Shown: piece after piece, positions 1 to 12,477 of the stretch
How positions within the stretch are numbered: position 1 is the stretch's first letter
Layout: each line of letters starts with the position of its first letter
From: Antilocapra americana
Lineage: Eukaryota; Chordata; Mammalia; Artiodactyla; Antilocapridae
Reading direction: 5' to 3'
Assembly: GCA_007570785.1 (NCBI GenBank)
Contig: ML661885.1
Coordinates: 16,298,223 to 16,362,222 of the forward strand
Length of the DNA stretch: 64,000 bases
The notes under the pieces: generated by a model
What the model was told of the DNA's origin: nothing
What the model saw: the letters and a program-made list of their open reading frames with translations, nothing else
Databases searched by the model: none
Translations under genes and position numbers: made by a program

Positions 1-130
1 ACACACACACAACACACACACACACACACACCACACACACACACACACACACCACACACACACACATACACACCACACACAACACACACACACACACACA
101 CACACACACCACACACACACACACACACAC

Positions 131-167
<37 letters not shown>
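1..167. repeat. (CA)n microsatellite, interrupted
   Basis: Almost pure AC dinucleotide from the first base, broken by extra A or C bases (aacac, ccac) and one cataca, which repeatedly shift the phase. It is cut by the window edge, so the full length is unknown. Confidence 0.97.
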
Positions 168-169
<2 letters not shown>

Positions 170-538
170 CCCATAAGGCCACTCTTTCTCCTCTGCAAAG
201 ACCTGCAGGTGAACGTGGAGAGCACACACCCCTACTCCTGACCCAGTACCTGGCCAGCCCGATGACCTTCCTCATCAAGGGTCACAAAGGTCTACGCTCC
301 CTTGAGCAATCAAGAGCTGGCATGGCCTGTGCTCTGGGCCACAGGTCTGCCTAGCCCAACCTTCCCAACATGGGCTGGGTTTCTCGAGTCGCTCTAGACT
401 GTGTCAACAATCGTTTCTACGTGACATGAGGCTTAAGGTCTGGAGATTAGTGAGAGGTACACTGAGGAGGGGGAGATGACCCCCGAGGCTCTAGTGGCTT
501 TCACGCCCTCAGAAGCAGCCAAATGTGTTCAGTCCTCT

Positions 539-753
539 GAAGTGTTCAGTCCTCGAGTCACTAGGTTGTGTCCGACTCTTTTCGACCCCATGACCGCAGC
601 ACACCAGGAATTCTCTGTCCTGGAATTCTCCAGGCAAGAATACTGGAGTGGATTGCCATTTCCTTCTCCAGGGGATCTTCCCTATCCAGGGACTGAGCCC
701 ACGTCTCCTGTGTCTCCTGCGCTGGCCGGCGGATTCTTTACTTTCTGAGCCAC
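539..753 (-). mobile_element. Bov-tA/BOV-A2 SINE
   Basis: Reads in reverse orientation, from the 3' part (gtgtccgactcttttcgac) to the tRNA-derived 5' part (ctttctgagccac). The 9-bp direct repeat cagtcctct at 530-538 and 754-762 is its target-site duplication, which fixes both ends. Confidence 0.92.
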
Positions 754-775
754 CAGTCCTCTCAGAGCAAGGCTA

Positions 776-870
776 ATGGTTTATAAATATGATCATAAAG
801 CCCAAACATCTTCTAATTAAACCTGGAATTATTAATCATGATATCAATATATTTAGCAAAATCTGTCCCA
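776..870. repeat. Copy A of a local direct duplication (with 1508-1672)
   Basis: Shares with 1508-1672 a tatgatcataaa-type block and a block around ctggaattattaatcatga. Copy B has about 80 extra bases between the two blocks. The unit itself is unidentified, so it may be two insertions of an old repeat rather than a segmental duplication. Confidence 0.65.
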
Positions 871-1507
871 TCTGTGCTCCTGACATGGTGGGCTGGAGCT
901 TTGTTTTTTTCATCTATAAAACAAAGGAGTTAGAATGAGAATTCTTATATCAAATTCATTCTTGTATCAAATTTGGCATACTTATCCCCAACCATATGAA
1001 ATCAGACAAACATGCCTATGTTCTGGCTTGTAAGGACCTATCTCCATCTCCTCAGCTTTCCCCTGCCTCCTACTGACAGCCCTTCCATAAAACCTGAGAA
1101 CTCCCAGGTCTGAAACTATAAGCTAAAGACCCCTGGGAAAGTAGAGAGTTCTAAAGTTCCCCTCTACCTGAATATTCAGTAACTGTGGAAGCTATACTTT
1201 AGTTTCTAGAGAAATTCTCTTATTATATGTAAGTAAAATCTAGGCCTCTCTTAATTGCTTTTTAATTTTTCTTAAGAGTGATAGTAGTCTTGCTACTAAA
1301 CCTGCTGATAAATTTTATTTAGTCAAGTTAGGTATCAGATTTAGGTAAGACATGTGAATACACCTTCTAACTAAAACTTCCCTATAACTTGAACAAATAA
1401 AGCACCTTAAGTAATGGCCTGTACACAGGAGTCAAATCATCTATGCACAGTGACAAAAGAAGTTGTGTGTCTTTTACAATCACACAGATCAAAAAGCCTA
1501 ACAACAG

Positions 1508-1672
1508 AGGTTTATACACATGATCATAAAAAGCCCAATCATCCTCCAGGATTGATGGCTGATTATTTTTGTAAGTCAATCTCTAACGCTAGACACAGTC
1601 GTCAAACATTCTGTAATCTTCTAATTAATCTGGAATTATTAATCATGAGATCAACATATGTCACAAAATCTG
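1508..1672. repeat. Copy B of a local direct duplication (with 776-870)
   Basis: Contains catgatcataaaaagccca and, about 85 nt later, ctggaattattaatcatga, both shared with copy A. It ends near aaaatctgg, where similarity stops. Confidence 0.65.
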
Positions 1673-2123
1673 GAAACTAAGAAAGACCTCAGAGATCATC
1701 CAGTTCTAACCACATGATCTGTGCAGATCAGAAAGCTCAGGCCTAGAGCAGTTAAGGTGACGAGACACTCACACATGTGCACACACACACCAAGGTGTGT
1801 ACACTGTGTGACCCCAGCCTTCCCAGCACCAGAACCCACAGGGACAGCGCGGCAGGGGCCACGATAAACAGAGCTACACAGGAAGCAAAACACTAACATT
1901 CCTAAGTAGCTGGGGGAAAATGATCCCTCTACCGGCCATTACGTGGTGAAACCTGGGGGCCATGCCATTCTCCTAGGACTCAGAATGCATTGTGTCCTGG
2001 AGTGGCTATTTGAAATTTGATTGTCAAGAACTGGGCTATTCTTCAGTAGAATATTAGATGTTGTCTAAGTATTTGTTTTTAGTTAACTATACTTCTATTG
2101 CATTCATCTTCCTTGTATGCATA

Positions 2124-2332
2124 CATGCTGTAGCTTCATAATCGTGTCTGGCTCTTGGTAACCCCCTGTAGGGCCCCAGGCTCCTCTGTCCATGGGATTC
2201 TCCAGGCAAGAATATTGCAGTGGATTGCCATGCCCTCCTCCAGAGGATCTTCCCAATCCAGGGATCGAACTCTCATCTCTTATGTCTCCTGCATTGGCAG
2301 GCAGATTATCATTAATGCCACCTGGGAAACCC
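2124..2332 (-). mobile_element. Bov-tA SINE
   Basis: Reverse-oriented copy with the diagnostic core ccatgggattctccaggcaa. The 5' tRNA-like end is degraded (gattatcattaatgccacc). Confidence 0.9.
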
Positions 2333-3824
2333 ATTCACTTTCCTTATTAATAATGAAATGGATGGGAGGAAGGGAGGAAGGACACCAACAACCCAGAGAA
2401 AGGTAGATGGGCAGGGAGAGCGAGGAGGAAAGGAAAAAGTCGGTGGTGGTGCCCTGCTTACTGTGGGTTCAACACAGCAGAGGGTGACAGAGCAGTCAAT
2501 ATTCCAGAGCTACGCTTAGCACTGACAAACTATCCTGAGTCCCCAAGAGAAACGTGAAAATTAAAAATTTAATATTTACAGACTACTATAATGTATGCAT
2601 TGATGCACACACACACACACACAAATGATAATAAATGCACAATACTACCCTGAAACTACTAAACATCCATATTCTAGGAACTCTGTGAAACACTTTATGA
2701 ACAAAATTACTAGACTCTCCTTACAACACTTCAAGGTTATTATTCTATTATGTATAAGGAATCATGCTCTGAAAGATGGTGATCTGTCCAAGTAGACAGA
2801 ACTGGGTAAGTCTCATGAAAGAGCCTGTACTCTTTCTTCCACATTATGAAGGAAAATGTGTGTGTGGGGAATCTGCCAACTTGTGATAACTGTTTACTTA
2901 TTATACTGGCTTTTGTATTTAAGTCACACATAACCCTGATAAAGTGAACTTTCACTAAGTTGACCATTCAGATGAAAAGATTCTCAACAATTCTGCGAGC
3001 TACAAACAAAAAACAGGGAATTGAATGGCATCTCCAAACCAATTCTGCTACCATTGTCCTCCCAGGATCAGAATGTGACTGGTGGTCACTTGGGCATGTA
3101 AAGCTTGCCTTAATATAGTAGGAGCAAAATCCCTTCTGATCCGCTAGTGAGCCAATCTGGTGAAGAGAGACGAAAATACTAAGTGGACACATGTGTTTAT
3201 CCAATTATTTCAAGCGAACAGACCCAACCCAAGGACTCAACACACTGAAATAGCCCCATTCTTCTTTGGGAGCAAGTGTTTGTGGACAAGTTTCTCACTT
3301 AAGTTTGATAAGAACATTCTGTTTTCATGAGACTTTATCAAAGGCGTTCAGTGTTCTCTTGATCACCAGAATCCAAGTGCTCAGGCCTGGCTCCCTACGC
3401 CAGATTGGCTCTTGTCTACCCTTGTGTGGCCAGTGGGACCGACCCCAAGGCTGACTTCACTCAGTCCACAATTACCCCCTCACATTCCTCTTTCGATGAT
3501 CTTATGTTGTGGGATAAATCTCCTTAAATACAGTTGGATTCCCCCTCCTACACCCTGTCCTTTTCTTGTAACCCCTGGTGCTGCCCACTGCCAGCCTCCG
3601 CCCTCCCTGCAACTGCCATCCTTGATCTCAGGATGGACTGAAGACAGGGAGAGGTGACACAGAAATAACCATGCTGGCTCTAAAAAACCCTCAGACACAC
3701 CTGGGGCGCTGTCTAACCCCAGTGGAGGTGAGGACACTTTCCTGATGTTCCAGAGCCCTCACTTACAGAAGGCTCACGACGCATCAGGTGTTACACAAAT
3801 TCCATCTCATGTGTTAGCACACTG

Positions 3825-3965
3825 AATCCTTCTGATGTTCCTCTTCATAATTACTCCTATTTTTACTGATGAAGAAAACAAGGCTGAGAGAGGTTAAATA
3901 ACTTGCCCAAGGTGGAGTCAAGACTTTGCCTGACTCCAAAGCATGTGTTCTTCCCACCTGGCAGG
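3825..3965 (+). mobile_element. MIR SINE fragment
   Basis: Contains the MIR core order: gatgaagaaaacaaggctga, then gagaggttaaataacttgcc and a caaggtggagtca segment. It is an old element shared by mammals. Confidence 0.8.
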
Positions 3966-4441
3966 ACCTTCAATTACAGAGTGTGAATCAGTTCAGTCCC
4001 TCTGACCCATCTACCACCTTCTTTCAAGTTTTACCTGCCAAAGACCCAAACTATTATCAGGGAAAACATGTGAATGTCTTATTCTCAAACAGAAGACCCA
4101 GTGGCTATCTGCCCAACAATAGAATGCATTCCGATCAGAAAGCTGGGATTTCATCTGGGTCTTTATTAGGATAGAGATGTCAAGAATATGCATGCTGTGG
4201 CAGTGCTCTAAGCTGTAGAGAAACACTTTAAATCAAGAACTTTAGAAGGGACATGTCTGAATTTAAACAGGTACCACAAGATTTTACGAAAGGCACTTTA
4301 CTGAACTGCATCTTGGCTTTTTAAAAGCTAGTTGATGATAACACTGCTTGTGATATGGGGTGTTTGAGGCAAGCTAAATATCCATCACTAAGTCAGTCAA
4401 CTGGTGAGTAAACTGGGGTGCAGGCAGAGACCGGTATACCA

Positions 4442-4649
4442 TGAAAGTCAAAGTGTTAGTTGCTCAGTCTTATCCGACTGTTTGTGACCCCATGGACTGT
4501 AGCTGCCAGGCTCCTCTCCATGGGATTCTCTAGGCATGCTGAGTGTGTTGCCATGCCCACCTCCAGGGGATCTTCTCAACCCAGGGATTGAGCCTAGGTC
4601 TCCTGCATTGCAGGTAAACTCTTTACTCTCTGAGCCACCAAGGAAGCCC
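4442..4649 (-). mobile_element. Bov-tA SINE
   Basis: Nearly complete reverse copy from aaagtgttagttgctcagtc to gagccaccaaggaagcc, with small deletions in the central core. Confidence 0.92.
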
Positions 4650-4820
4650 TGGAATGCCATGCAACCCTGAAAATCAATAGCCCAGGGGTACATATGGCCA
4701 GTGGATAAATCTTAGCAGTATTCTCGAGGGGCAAAAATATAAAAGAAACTAAAAGAGTTATATAGGAATGTTACTAATCTATTAAACATAACTACAAATA
4801 AAATCTACCACCCCCTACTT

Positions 4821-5030
4821 GGGCTTCCCTGGTGGTTCAGTTGGTAAAGAGTCTGCCTGCAATGCAGGAGACCCAGGTTTGATCCCTGAGTTGGGAAGAT
4901 CCCCTGGAGAAGGAAATGGCAGCCCACTCTAGTATTCTTGCCTGGGAAATGCCATGGACAGAGGACCTGGTGGACTACAGTCCACGGGTCACAAAGAGTC
5001 AGACACCACCAAGTGACTAAACCAGCACCA
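4821..5030 (+). mobile_element. Bov-tA SINE
   Basis: Forward copy starting gggcttccctggtggttcag, with a pol III B-box-like ggtttgatcc and ending gtgactaaaccagcacca. It lies about 170 nt downstream of an oppositely oriented copy, giving an inverted SINE pair. Confidence 0.93.
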
Positions 5031-6260
5031 CAAATAAAATAAGCTGTGACCTGGTGCCATTCATATAAACTAAAAAAAAAAAAAATTGAAGAGGATACTT
5101 TTCCCATTATACAGAATCAATGACGTGATGAAAATATCTGTTATTGAGGATTTCTAGAGGGGAAGGGATGGGTCTGGGTAAACAGACGAAGGGGAAGAGG
5201 GGAGAGAAGGGAGGCCCTGCATTCAGAAAGTCAGGACCTGAGAAGTATGATAATTTCAACCTTCTACACTAAGGGGTTCAGCAAAGAAGAGAGGAGGAGA
5301 GGGAGGGATGGGTGGAAGGGAAGGGGCGGGGCAGGAGGAATGACGCAGAAGGAGACGGTCTTCTCTGGAACCCCAGCCTCAGAGAGCATGCCAGCCTCTC
5401 AACCTCAGGCCAGGTGGGGAGGCGCTGGGGTGGTGGGGAAAAAGCTGCAGGGAGCCAGGGGTGGTGAATGAACTCCTAAACAAACTCTCCACTGACACAT
5501 CACTAAAAATAAGTATGCTTACATGCATAACACATTTTTGGAACAGTACCCTGAACTCTCTCTTTTCTCCTCTCCAGGGACTTAACGTCTCATACTCAAG
5601 CTTTATAGGAAATCAAATGCAGGTACAACGCTGAGCACGGCAGGTAGGAGCTTTTGATGTCTGGGATTGATGCTCATCTGCCAAGAAGCTAAGGAATTGC
5701 AGAGCATGGCCGGGCACCATGTATCAGCTGCTAGCCCGTATCCCCGGTCAAACGCTGATAAGGCTCGCTGGGGCATTGCCTTATTTAGTCAGACTTCTGG
5801 GCCCAGACACCGGTGCATGGTGACAACTGCGCATGCTATTCCCAGTGCTCCTCCTCTCGGTCACTGGTGCTGACACACCAATTACAAAAAGTGTCGCCAT
5901 TATTTAAACAGCTCCTTGCCTTTTCAGGCAGCAACCTTCTACCCAGAACAATGGTAACGATACTGCAGAGAAACCTGAACTTCTTCACTGGGCAAAGAAC
6001 TCCCACAAGGAACACTGACAATTAAATTCTAATTCTTAAGGCTTTCCACCACCCTCATCCCAACACTGAACGGATTATACATGAACACTCTTATTGGCTA
6101 AACTGCTCATGTGTTGTAGCATGATTCTACTTGGCTAAACTGCCTTCTCCCCCCATAAACTAGTATTACTACTATTTCTAACTAGATTTTTTTAAAAGCA
6201 GCTTAAATGTTGAGTCTCATACTTATAAGTCAATAGTTTGATCTGGACCTTACTGTGCTT

Positions 6261-6450
6261 GGGCTTCCCTCATGGCTCAGATGGTAAAGAATGTGGGAAA
6301 CCTGGATTCGATCCCTGGGTTGGGAAGATCCCCTGGAGAAAGGAACAGCTACCCACTCCAGTATTCTGGCCTGGAGAAGTCCATGGATTGTATAGTCAAT
6401 AGAGTCGCAAAGGGTCAGACATGAGTGAGCAACTTTCACTTTACTTCACT
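6261..6450 (+). mobile_element. Bov-tA SINE, internally deleted
   Basis: Starts gggcttccctcatggctcag and ends in the ctttcacttt-type tail. About 15 nt between the A-box-like region and the B box (the usual ctgcctgcaatgcag) are missing. Confidence 0.92.
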
Positions 6451-6490
6451 TAGTGTACCTTTAATTGCACCAATAAATATGAATCTTGTT

Positions 6491-6570
6491 TCAGTTCAGT
6501 AGCTCAGGTGTGTCCGACTTTTTGAGATCCCATGGACTGTAGCATGCCAGGCTTCCCTGTTCATCACCAG
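6491..6570 (-). mobile_element. BovA/BovB-tail fragment
   Basis: Reverse-oriented 3' end shared by BovB and its SINEs: tcagttcagtagctcagg through gactgtagcatgccaggctt to ttcatcaccag. It is truncated after 80 nt. Confidence 0.8.
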
Positions 6571-7089
6571 CACTTGTTTATCTACATACAAATGTGAATG
6601 TGCATAAACCACTATATGTGTTTAAATTGCTTTCTGCAAGAAATTTTGAACATGAGCAGTTTTAATTGCTTAGACGATGAGGGAGCTCTTTCTGTACTGA
6701 GAAGAATTCCAATACATACTGCTAATTAAAAAAAAAAAACACAGGGTACAGGATAGTGGGGATTCTAGTTATAATCCTATATAAGCTATTCCAAGACCTA
6801 AAAACCTCTAAAAATCGTAATTTTGTAAGCTTAGTGTTGAAACGTATCTGACAGTAACACCTGAATGCAACTGACATGAGGCTATTCATGGTTCTTATTT
6901 ATCCCACTTTGGTGTGAATATTCAGTTTCCCTGGAGAATTAATTTCTTTTATCGCTTAGTGCTTCACAGATCCCCTGGGGGTGTTATGTCATTTATACTC
7001 TATGAACCATATTGCTTTTCTAAAACCCAATAAAATTCTGAATTCTACAACCCATCTGCACCCAAAAGGTTTCGGAAAGCAGTTATGGA

Positions 7090-7318
7090 CTTGTGGTATG
7101 TAACCATCTGTGTCAAAGGGAATAAAATGTGTATCTGTGTGTATAACTTATCAGAAAAAATTTATGAAGTACTAGTAACACTGGTTATCTTCAGGGAGAA
7201 GTGGTTAGTGGGAGTCAGGAATGTGAGGGAGTTTGTCACTCAGTCTGTTCCATATTGTAACTTGAAACATTTGAACTGTGAACATGTATCACATTTTCAA
7301 AAAGTAAAGAAAATTTAA
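7090..7318 (+). mobile_element. Old L1 (L1M-like) 3'-end fragment
   Basis: Resembles the 3' region of mammalian L1M elements: a gtatctgtgtgtataa stretch, then actggttatcttcagggaga and a terminal cattttcaaaaagtaaag. Boundaries and subfamily are uncertain. Confidence 0.45.
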
Positions 7319-8075
7319 AAAAACTTTAAAATCACCCATTATAAGTGTGCTACAAGAACCTGATCTATTTAAAATACATCCTATTAACAAGTCTGGTTGG
7401 CAATGTTTCACACCCACTGTCAGTGGATCCCTTCGACCAAACTTCCTTAGTCACTGTAAACTCTGGTTTCTTTTTACTTTCATCCTGAACGTGCTTCCCA
7501 CTCTTCCTCAAAATACTGTTTGGAGTTTGTTTCTTAAATGAAGCTTTTGTCTCCCTAACCCAGCTGTGGTTACTTCGTTTATGTCTGTACATCTCTAAAA
7601 TTCATGTAGTTGGCTAGATATATGTTTGCTTATTTGTCCTTTTTTCCCCCTATTGTACTGGAATATCATGAAAGTAGGGATAAAATATGTTGCTTTAAAA
7701 ACTTTACTTGGCAGTTTTTCTTAAATGAATGGTTAATTATACCGTGTGTATATCGGGTCTTCCTAATGAATCTTCGAGGGCCTGCCCAAATACTGATAAA
7801 TATTAGCTAAACGGAATTAAGCCTAAAAAATAAAAATTACTTCACAAGAAAGCTTTATAATGAAAATAAAATGGAAAACACAATCAAGGCAGGTTTCTGA
7901 AGGCTCCAATACCACCTGTAATGACAATTAGAGGTAGAGTTCTGGGATGACAGAGAACTATTCTGAATTTACAGTTTCTAAGAGCTGATACATGCCCTGA
8001 TGGTAGAGAAAACCGAGTTACATTTTGGTGTTTTGGCATGCAGAAGCAGTGATCTAATAATAAATGCTCTGTGTT

Positions 8076-8220
8076 GGGACTTCGCAGGTGGTCCAATGGC
8101 TAAGACTCCGTGCTCCCAATGCTGGGCGTTGGGTTTAACCCCTGGTCAAAACTAGATTCCACATACCACAACTGTGAGTTTGAATGCTGCAATGAAGACT
8201 TGACACAGCCAAATAAATAG
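8076..8220 (+). mobile_element. CHR-2-type SINE
   Basis: Forward copy starting gggacttcgcaggtggtcca, with aagactccgtgctcccaatg and a terminal cagccaaataaatag tail. This is the tRNA-Glu-derived cetartiodactyl family distinct from Bov-tA. Confidence 0.88.
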
Positions 8221-8679
8221 TTTTCTTTTCTTTTTTTAAAAGCTCTCAGTTAAAGAAACAAGTTATCTACTGATCATGATAAGTCCTGAGGACCTAAACT
8301 AAGAGTCAACATCTTTAAAAACCATAGGCTACTAAATATAGAAACAACCCAAATCCTTATCTTAGAATCCTTGAAATCACTTCAAAATGATTTCTGAAAA
8401 GGTCACTAAATTGCATTCATATACATTCTCATTTTAACAATTAGTCCAGTTTCTCTTTTTTTAAGATACAAAGCAGAGACGTTTGAAGAAGAGTAAATTC
8501 CATCCAGTGAAGCAAAATTTCCCTGTATGCATCTCATGCAAGTCCATTGTTCTGGAAGTAGTAACAAACCGTTGCATACCACTGAAAACAAAATCCTGAA
8601 TAAAAACTATACATTCTCTCTTTTTTATCCTTGGAAATTAATCCTACTATAGAAATTCACTTTCTCTTTTTAGGATAAT

Positions 8680-8790
8680 TTTAAAATTTTTATTTATTTT
8701 TAATTGGAGGATAATTGCTTCACAATATTGTTTTGGTTTCTGCCATAAAGCAATGTGAATCAGTCATAGGAATGTATATGTGCCCTCCCT
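8680..8790 (-). mobile_element. L1 3'-UTR fragment
   Basis: Reverse complement of a ruminant L1 3' end: a tttatttttaattggaggat stretch, then attgcttcacaatattg and gaatcagtcatagg. Confidence 0.6.
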
Positions 8791-8802
8791 TTTTAACACA
8801 GT

Positions 8803-8921
8803 TTTCTTTTTTTGGCCGATCTGTGCAGCTTGCAGGATCTTAGTTCCCTGCCCAGGGATGGAACTCAGGCCCATGGCAGTGAAAGTGCTAAGTCCTGACC
8901 ACTGGATGGTTGGGAACTCCC
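8803..8921 (-). mobile_element. CHR-2-type SINE
   Basis: Reverse copy: T-rich start, gcaggatcttagttccctgc, and ending ggttgggaactccc. It abuts the L1 fragment on its left. Confidence 0.85.
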
Positions 8922-9199
8922 ATGAAATTTACTTTTAAGCCATGCTTATGTAGTCACAAAATAAAGACAGAATGTCTAGTTTTCATTACAAATATGTACT
9001 TGTTGTAACTGATAACCACTGATTTTTTTTAAGCCAGAAAAACCTTGGTAAGAATTCTAAGTCACCATTCTTACCTTACAGATGAAACAATCAAGTCCAG
9101 AGAAATCACAGTTTATTGGGTGTGTTCGATCTGCTATGTACTGTCAGGTGTGCAATTATTAAGAACAAACTAAACTTAAAGAAACAAGTACACAGCTAT

Positions 9200-9409
9200 G
9201 GGCTTCCCAGGTGGTGCTAGCGGTAAAGATAATCTGCCTGCCGAAGAGGGAGATATAAGAGACATGTGTTTGATTCCTGGATCAGGAAGATCTCCTGGAG
9301 GAGGGCATGGCAACCCACTCTAGTGTTCTTGCCTGGAGAATGCCATGGACTGAGGAGGCTGGCAGGCCACAGTCCACGGTGTCACAAAGGAGACACGACT
9401 GAGTGTCGG
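9200..9409 (+). mobile_element. Bov-tA SINE
   Basis: Forward copy, gggcttcccaggtggtgcta through cagtccacggtgtcacaaag to gacacgactgagtg. Confidence 0.92.
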
Positions 9410-10687
9410 GGCATGCACACACATGCATACTTAGAGCCTAGTAAGTATTGAAACAACGGGCCTGCACCTAATGCCAAGGGCGGAGAGGGAGCTAGAAAAG
9501 GCAGCCGGAGAGAGGGCAGGAGGAGAGAGACAGGGGCTTCGGCAGGGACAGGTTTCACTGTTGTCCCCCATCCCCTAAGCCTCCTGTCACCCTCCTTGGA
9601 AGAATTTGTTGCCCCAAACTTGTGTCCTGTAACCAGCTGTTTACTTGTCTGTCTCACCCAAGGGGCAAGGGCTGCCTCTGAAAACCCATTTTGTGACCAT
9701 GTGTAAGGCTGGTGTGGAGTAGGCTCTTGGTCAGCATCCATCAACTGGACTGGATGGACACACATGACTTTATGGTAAAAACAGCCCAGTCTAGAAGGAT
9801 GGTGGATGCTGTCTTTGATTGGAAAAATAGAAGTGGGAAAGAAAAAAAAAAAGTACAAGTGGCAGATGTGAGCAGAAGGCAAGAAAAAGCAAGAGGCAGA
9901 AGGCAGGAGATAATTAAGGAGCACATATGAGTTCAAGGAAATGCTTTATGAAGATGAAACAAAAAGAAAGTTAAGTTTGTGGACAATTCTCAACACAGGT
10001 GAATGGGGGTGTTATTCTTAATCCACCCTAAATAAACAGGTAAGGAAACGAGATACTCCTTAGGTTATTCGAATGATCTTTTGTTCCTATGTTTCCTGTA
10101 GCGCCTAGTAAATATTGTAACTGTGTAGAGCTAACTTGGCCTTAAAGAATGACTTTCAAACCAGGCACTTCTTTTATGCATGGAGCGGAAATGCTCCTTA
10201 AGAGTTTGTTGTGTGGCAAACACGGAGTTGCTCAGCAAAGCGAGTAGATGAGATACCGGAAAGGAGGCTGCTGTGTAAATTATGAAAGACACTCACCAAC
10301 CAACCCAAAGAAATCCATCTACTCTAAAACCACAGGAACTATTAAACCAGGCGACCTTCAAGGAGGAGGACATAGATTTTCTATAGAAATCTTACTTGAG
10401 AAGATAGTGCATTTGTTTAGTTAGATCTGATAGTCATTTCTTTCTGGGATTGAAAGGACATAATGGATCACCAGGGCCTCACATAACTGCAGTCACGGAT
10501 GTAGGCATCTGTATCCATCACAGGGATGCCACCACCCACAGCAAGGTCCTCTTCAGAGAAAGATACTAATACCCATCTGCTTAGCAAGAACAGTAAGAGG
10601 GTGCAGCAGATTTATAATGGTAACCAGAGCTTTGAGTTTTAAAGACGGTGATAACCCCAAAGGTACTTCATTGAAAGGTGCACAAGA

Positions 10688-10875
10688 GGGACTTTCCTGG
10701 TGGCCCAGTGGTTGGGAATCCACCTTGCGATGCAGGGGACAAGGGTTCAGTCCTTGTCAGGGAAGATCCTGCGTGCCGCAGGACCACTAAGCCACAGCTA
10801 CTGAGGCCGCATGCTCTAGAGCCCATGTTCCACAACAGAAGAAGCCCAAACAATCCAGCCAAGACCCAGCACAGG
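10688..10875 (+). mobile_element. CHR-2-type SINE
   Basis: Forward copy starting gggactttcctggtggccca, with the body order gatcctgcgtgccgcagg, then cacagctactgaggccgc and ccaagacccagcacaggg. Confidence 0.88.
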
Positions 10876-10944
10876 GCCCATGCTCCAAAAGAGGTGCATG
10901 ATAATCACCAACCTTCAGCGTCATTCCAGGAAGCAGGTACACTA

Positions 10945-11125
10945 TAAGATGTTCCCTGCTGCTCTACTCTTGCCCTCATACCTGCTTCTGCGCCCTTTTC
11001 TCACTTTCTGCTCTGCTTATAACACATCCCTGCATTTCTGCTGCCCAAATCACTCTAGTGGTTCAAGACTCAATTCTAACCTTCTCCTCGTAGAGCCTTT
11101 CCCGATGCTTCCCAAAGGATAATTC
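10945..11125 (-). mobile_element. L2-like 3' fragment
   Basis: Pyrimidine-rich DNA whose order (ctgctctactcttgccctca, then ctcctcgtagagcctttccc) resembles the reverse complement of the L2 3' region. Divergence is high, so the assignment rests on pattern only. Confidence 0.45.
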
Positions 11126-12170
11126 ACTTTGCTCTTTTAAACTTTATGCAGAACTGGAGAGATTAAAAAAAAAAAAACAACCGATTCTATCTGGGCACGG
11201 ACTCTCCAACTTGGATCATGGTGACGTGTCATGTCACACTCTACCACAGGAGTGTAAGCAGCTGGAAATGCAGGGTTATCCCAGGCTTCCTTGTGAACTC
11301 CTGGCAGTACACACTCAAGGAAGCACTGACAGTGTTCACTGTGATAAAAGTGCAGGGGGTGAGGGGAGGGAGCTGGATCTTCCACGAATTTTCACAGTAC
11401 ACATGACACATGGGTCTGTAGTGACGTCTCCCAGTTTTTTACTTTATTTTTCTGATGTCATCTTCCAAATGGCAAATTTACCCAACTTTATGTGGATAGA
11501 AGACTGGTTTCAGTTGTCTCCCTAAAGCCTAAGCAGACACAATCAGAGGAGGCTATAATGAAGAGGTTTTAATAACAGACACTGCATACTTGTTTTTCTT
11601 TGACTAAACAGAGAAGTAGTATAAAAATAATTTTTCTATCTAACTTTAATGTTATTTTCTCACACTTTCGAGTCTGGCTGCTTTCTCCTAAAGCAATACG
11701 AGGCTGGAATGCAGATACAAGGCAAGTAGGTGGGCAACTGTGTTGGAAAGAGAAGTTCAATCAAATCCTGTTTAGCAAGGCGAGACCGGGACAAAGACAC
11801 AGGTGTTCTGCTCAAAGCTGTTTCAACTTCCCCGGCAGACAAAACACAAAGGAGAGTCAGGCTGGTCTCAAAAGAGAAAACCTGCACGACAAAAGCCTGT
11901 CTTCGTGGCTACAGTCCATACACACCCTGGGGCTGCGGCCTTCAGGTACCTCACCCAGAGGCCTGGTCAGTCCACCACAGGCTGGAGGCTTTCTTCACGT
12001 CTGCATGTGATGAATTAGGAGAAAATCCTTTGTCCTCTTCCAGAACTGGGTGAGGATCTCCGCAGACCTCTTTCTCAGAGACCTATAACTGCAACGACTT
12101 TCCACTACACCCAATAACTGGACGTGTCTATTACTTGAACTTCACATTAAAACCTTGGATAGTGCCTTGG

Positions 12171-12378
12171 GCATGCTAAGTTGCTTCAGTTGTGTCTGAC
12201 TCTTTGTGACCCTCTGGACTGCAGCCCGCCAGGCTCCTCTATTCATGGGATTCTACAGGAAAGAATACTGGAGACGGTTGCCATGCCCTCCTCCAGGGGA
12301 TCTTTCTGACCCAGGGATCAAACCTGCGTTTCCTGAATTGCAGGCGGATTCTTTACCAATGAGCCACCGGGGGAGCCT
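12171..12378 (-). mobile_element. Bov-tA SINE
   Basis: Reverse copy from gcatgctaagttgcttcagt to gagccaccgggggagcct. Confidence 0.93.
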
Positions 12379-12477
12379 GGCTAGTGTCTCACATCATCAT
12401 TATACCCTCAGATACGGCCGACAAGGCAGCAAGAGAACAACTTGACCAAAAACCTCGCCATTGTGCCCCATGGTAAG

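Noticed and set aside
4821..5030. tRNA-like B-box sequences in the SINEs taken as tRNA genes
   Set aside because: They belong to tRNA-derived SINE heads; no cloverleaf with acceptor stem is present.
9382..9936. 184-codon minus-strand frame
   Set aside because: It runs through a Bov-tA end and simple A-rich DNA, and the translation shows no domain; a chance frame.
11600..12053. Overlapping plus-strand frames of 136 and 107 codons
   Set aside because: No resemblance to known proteins, no splice context, and comparable overlapping frames on both strands.
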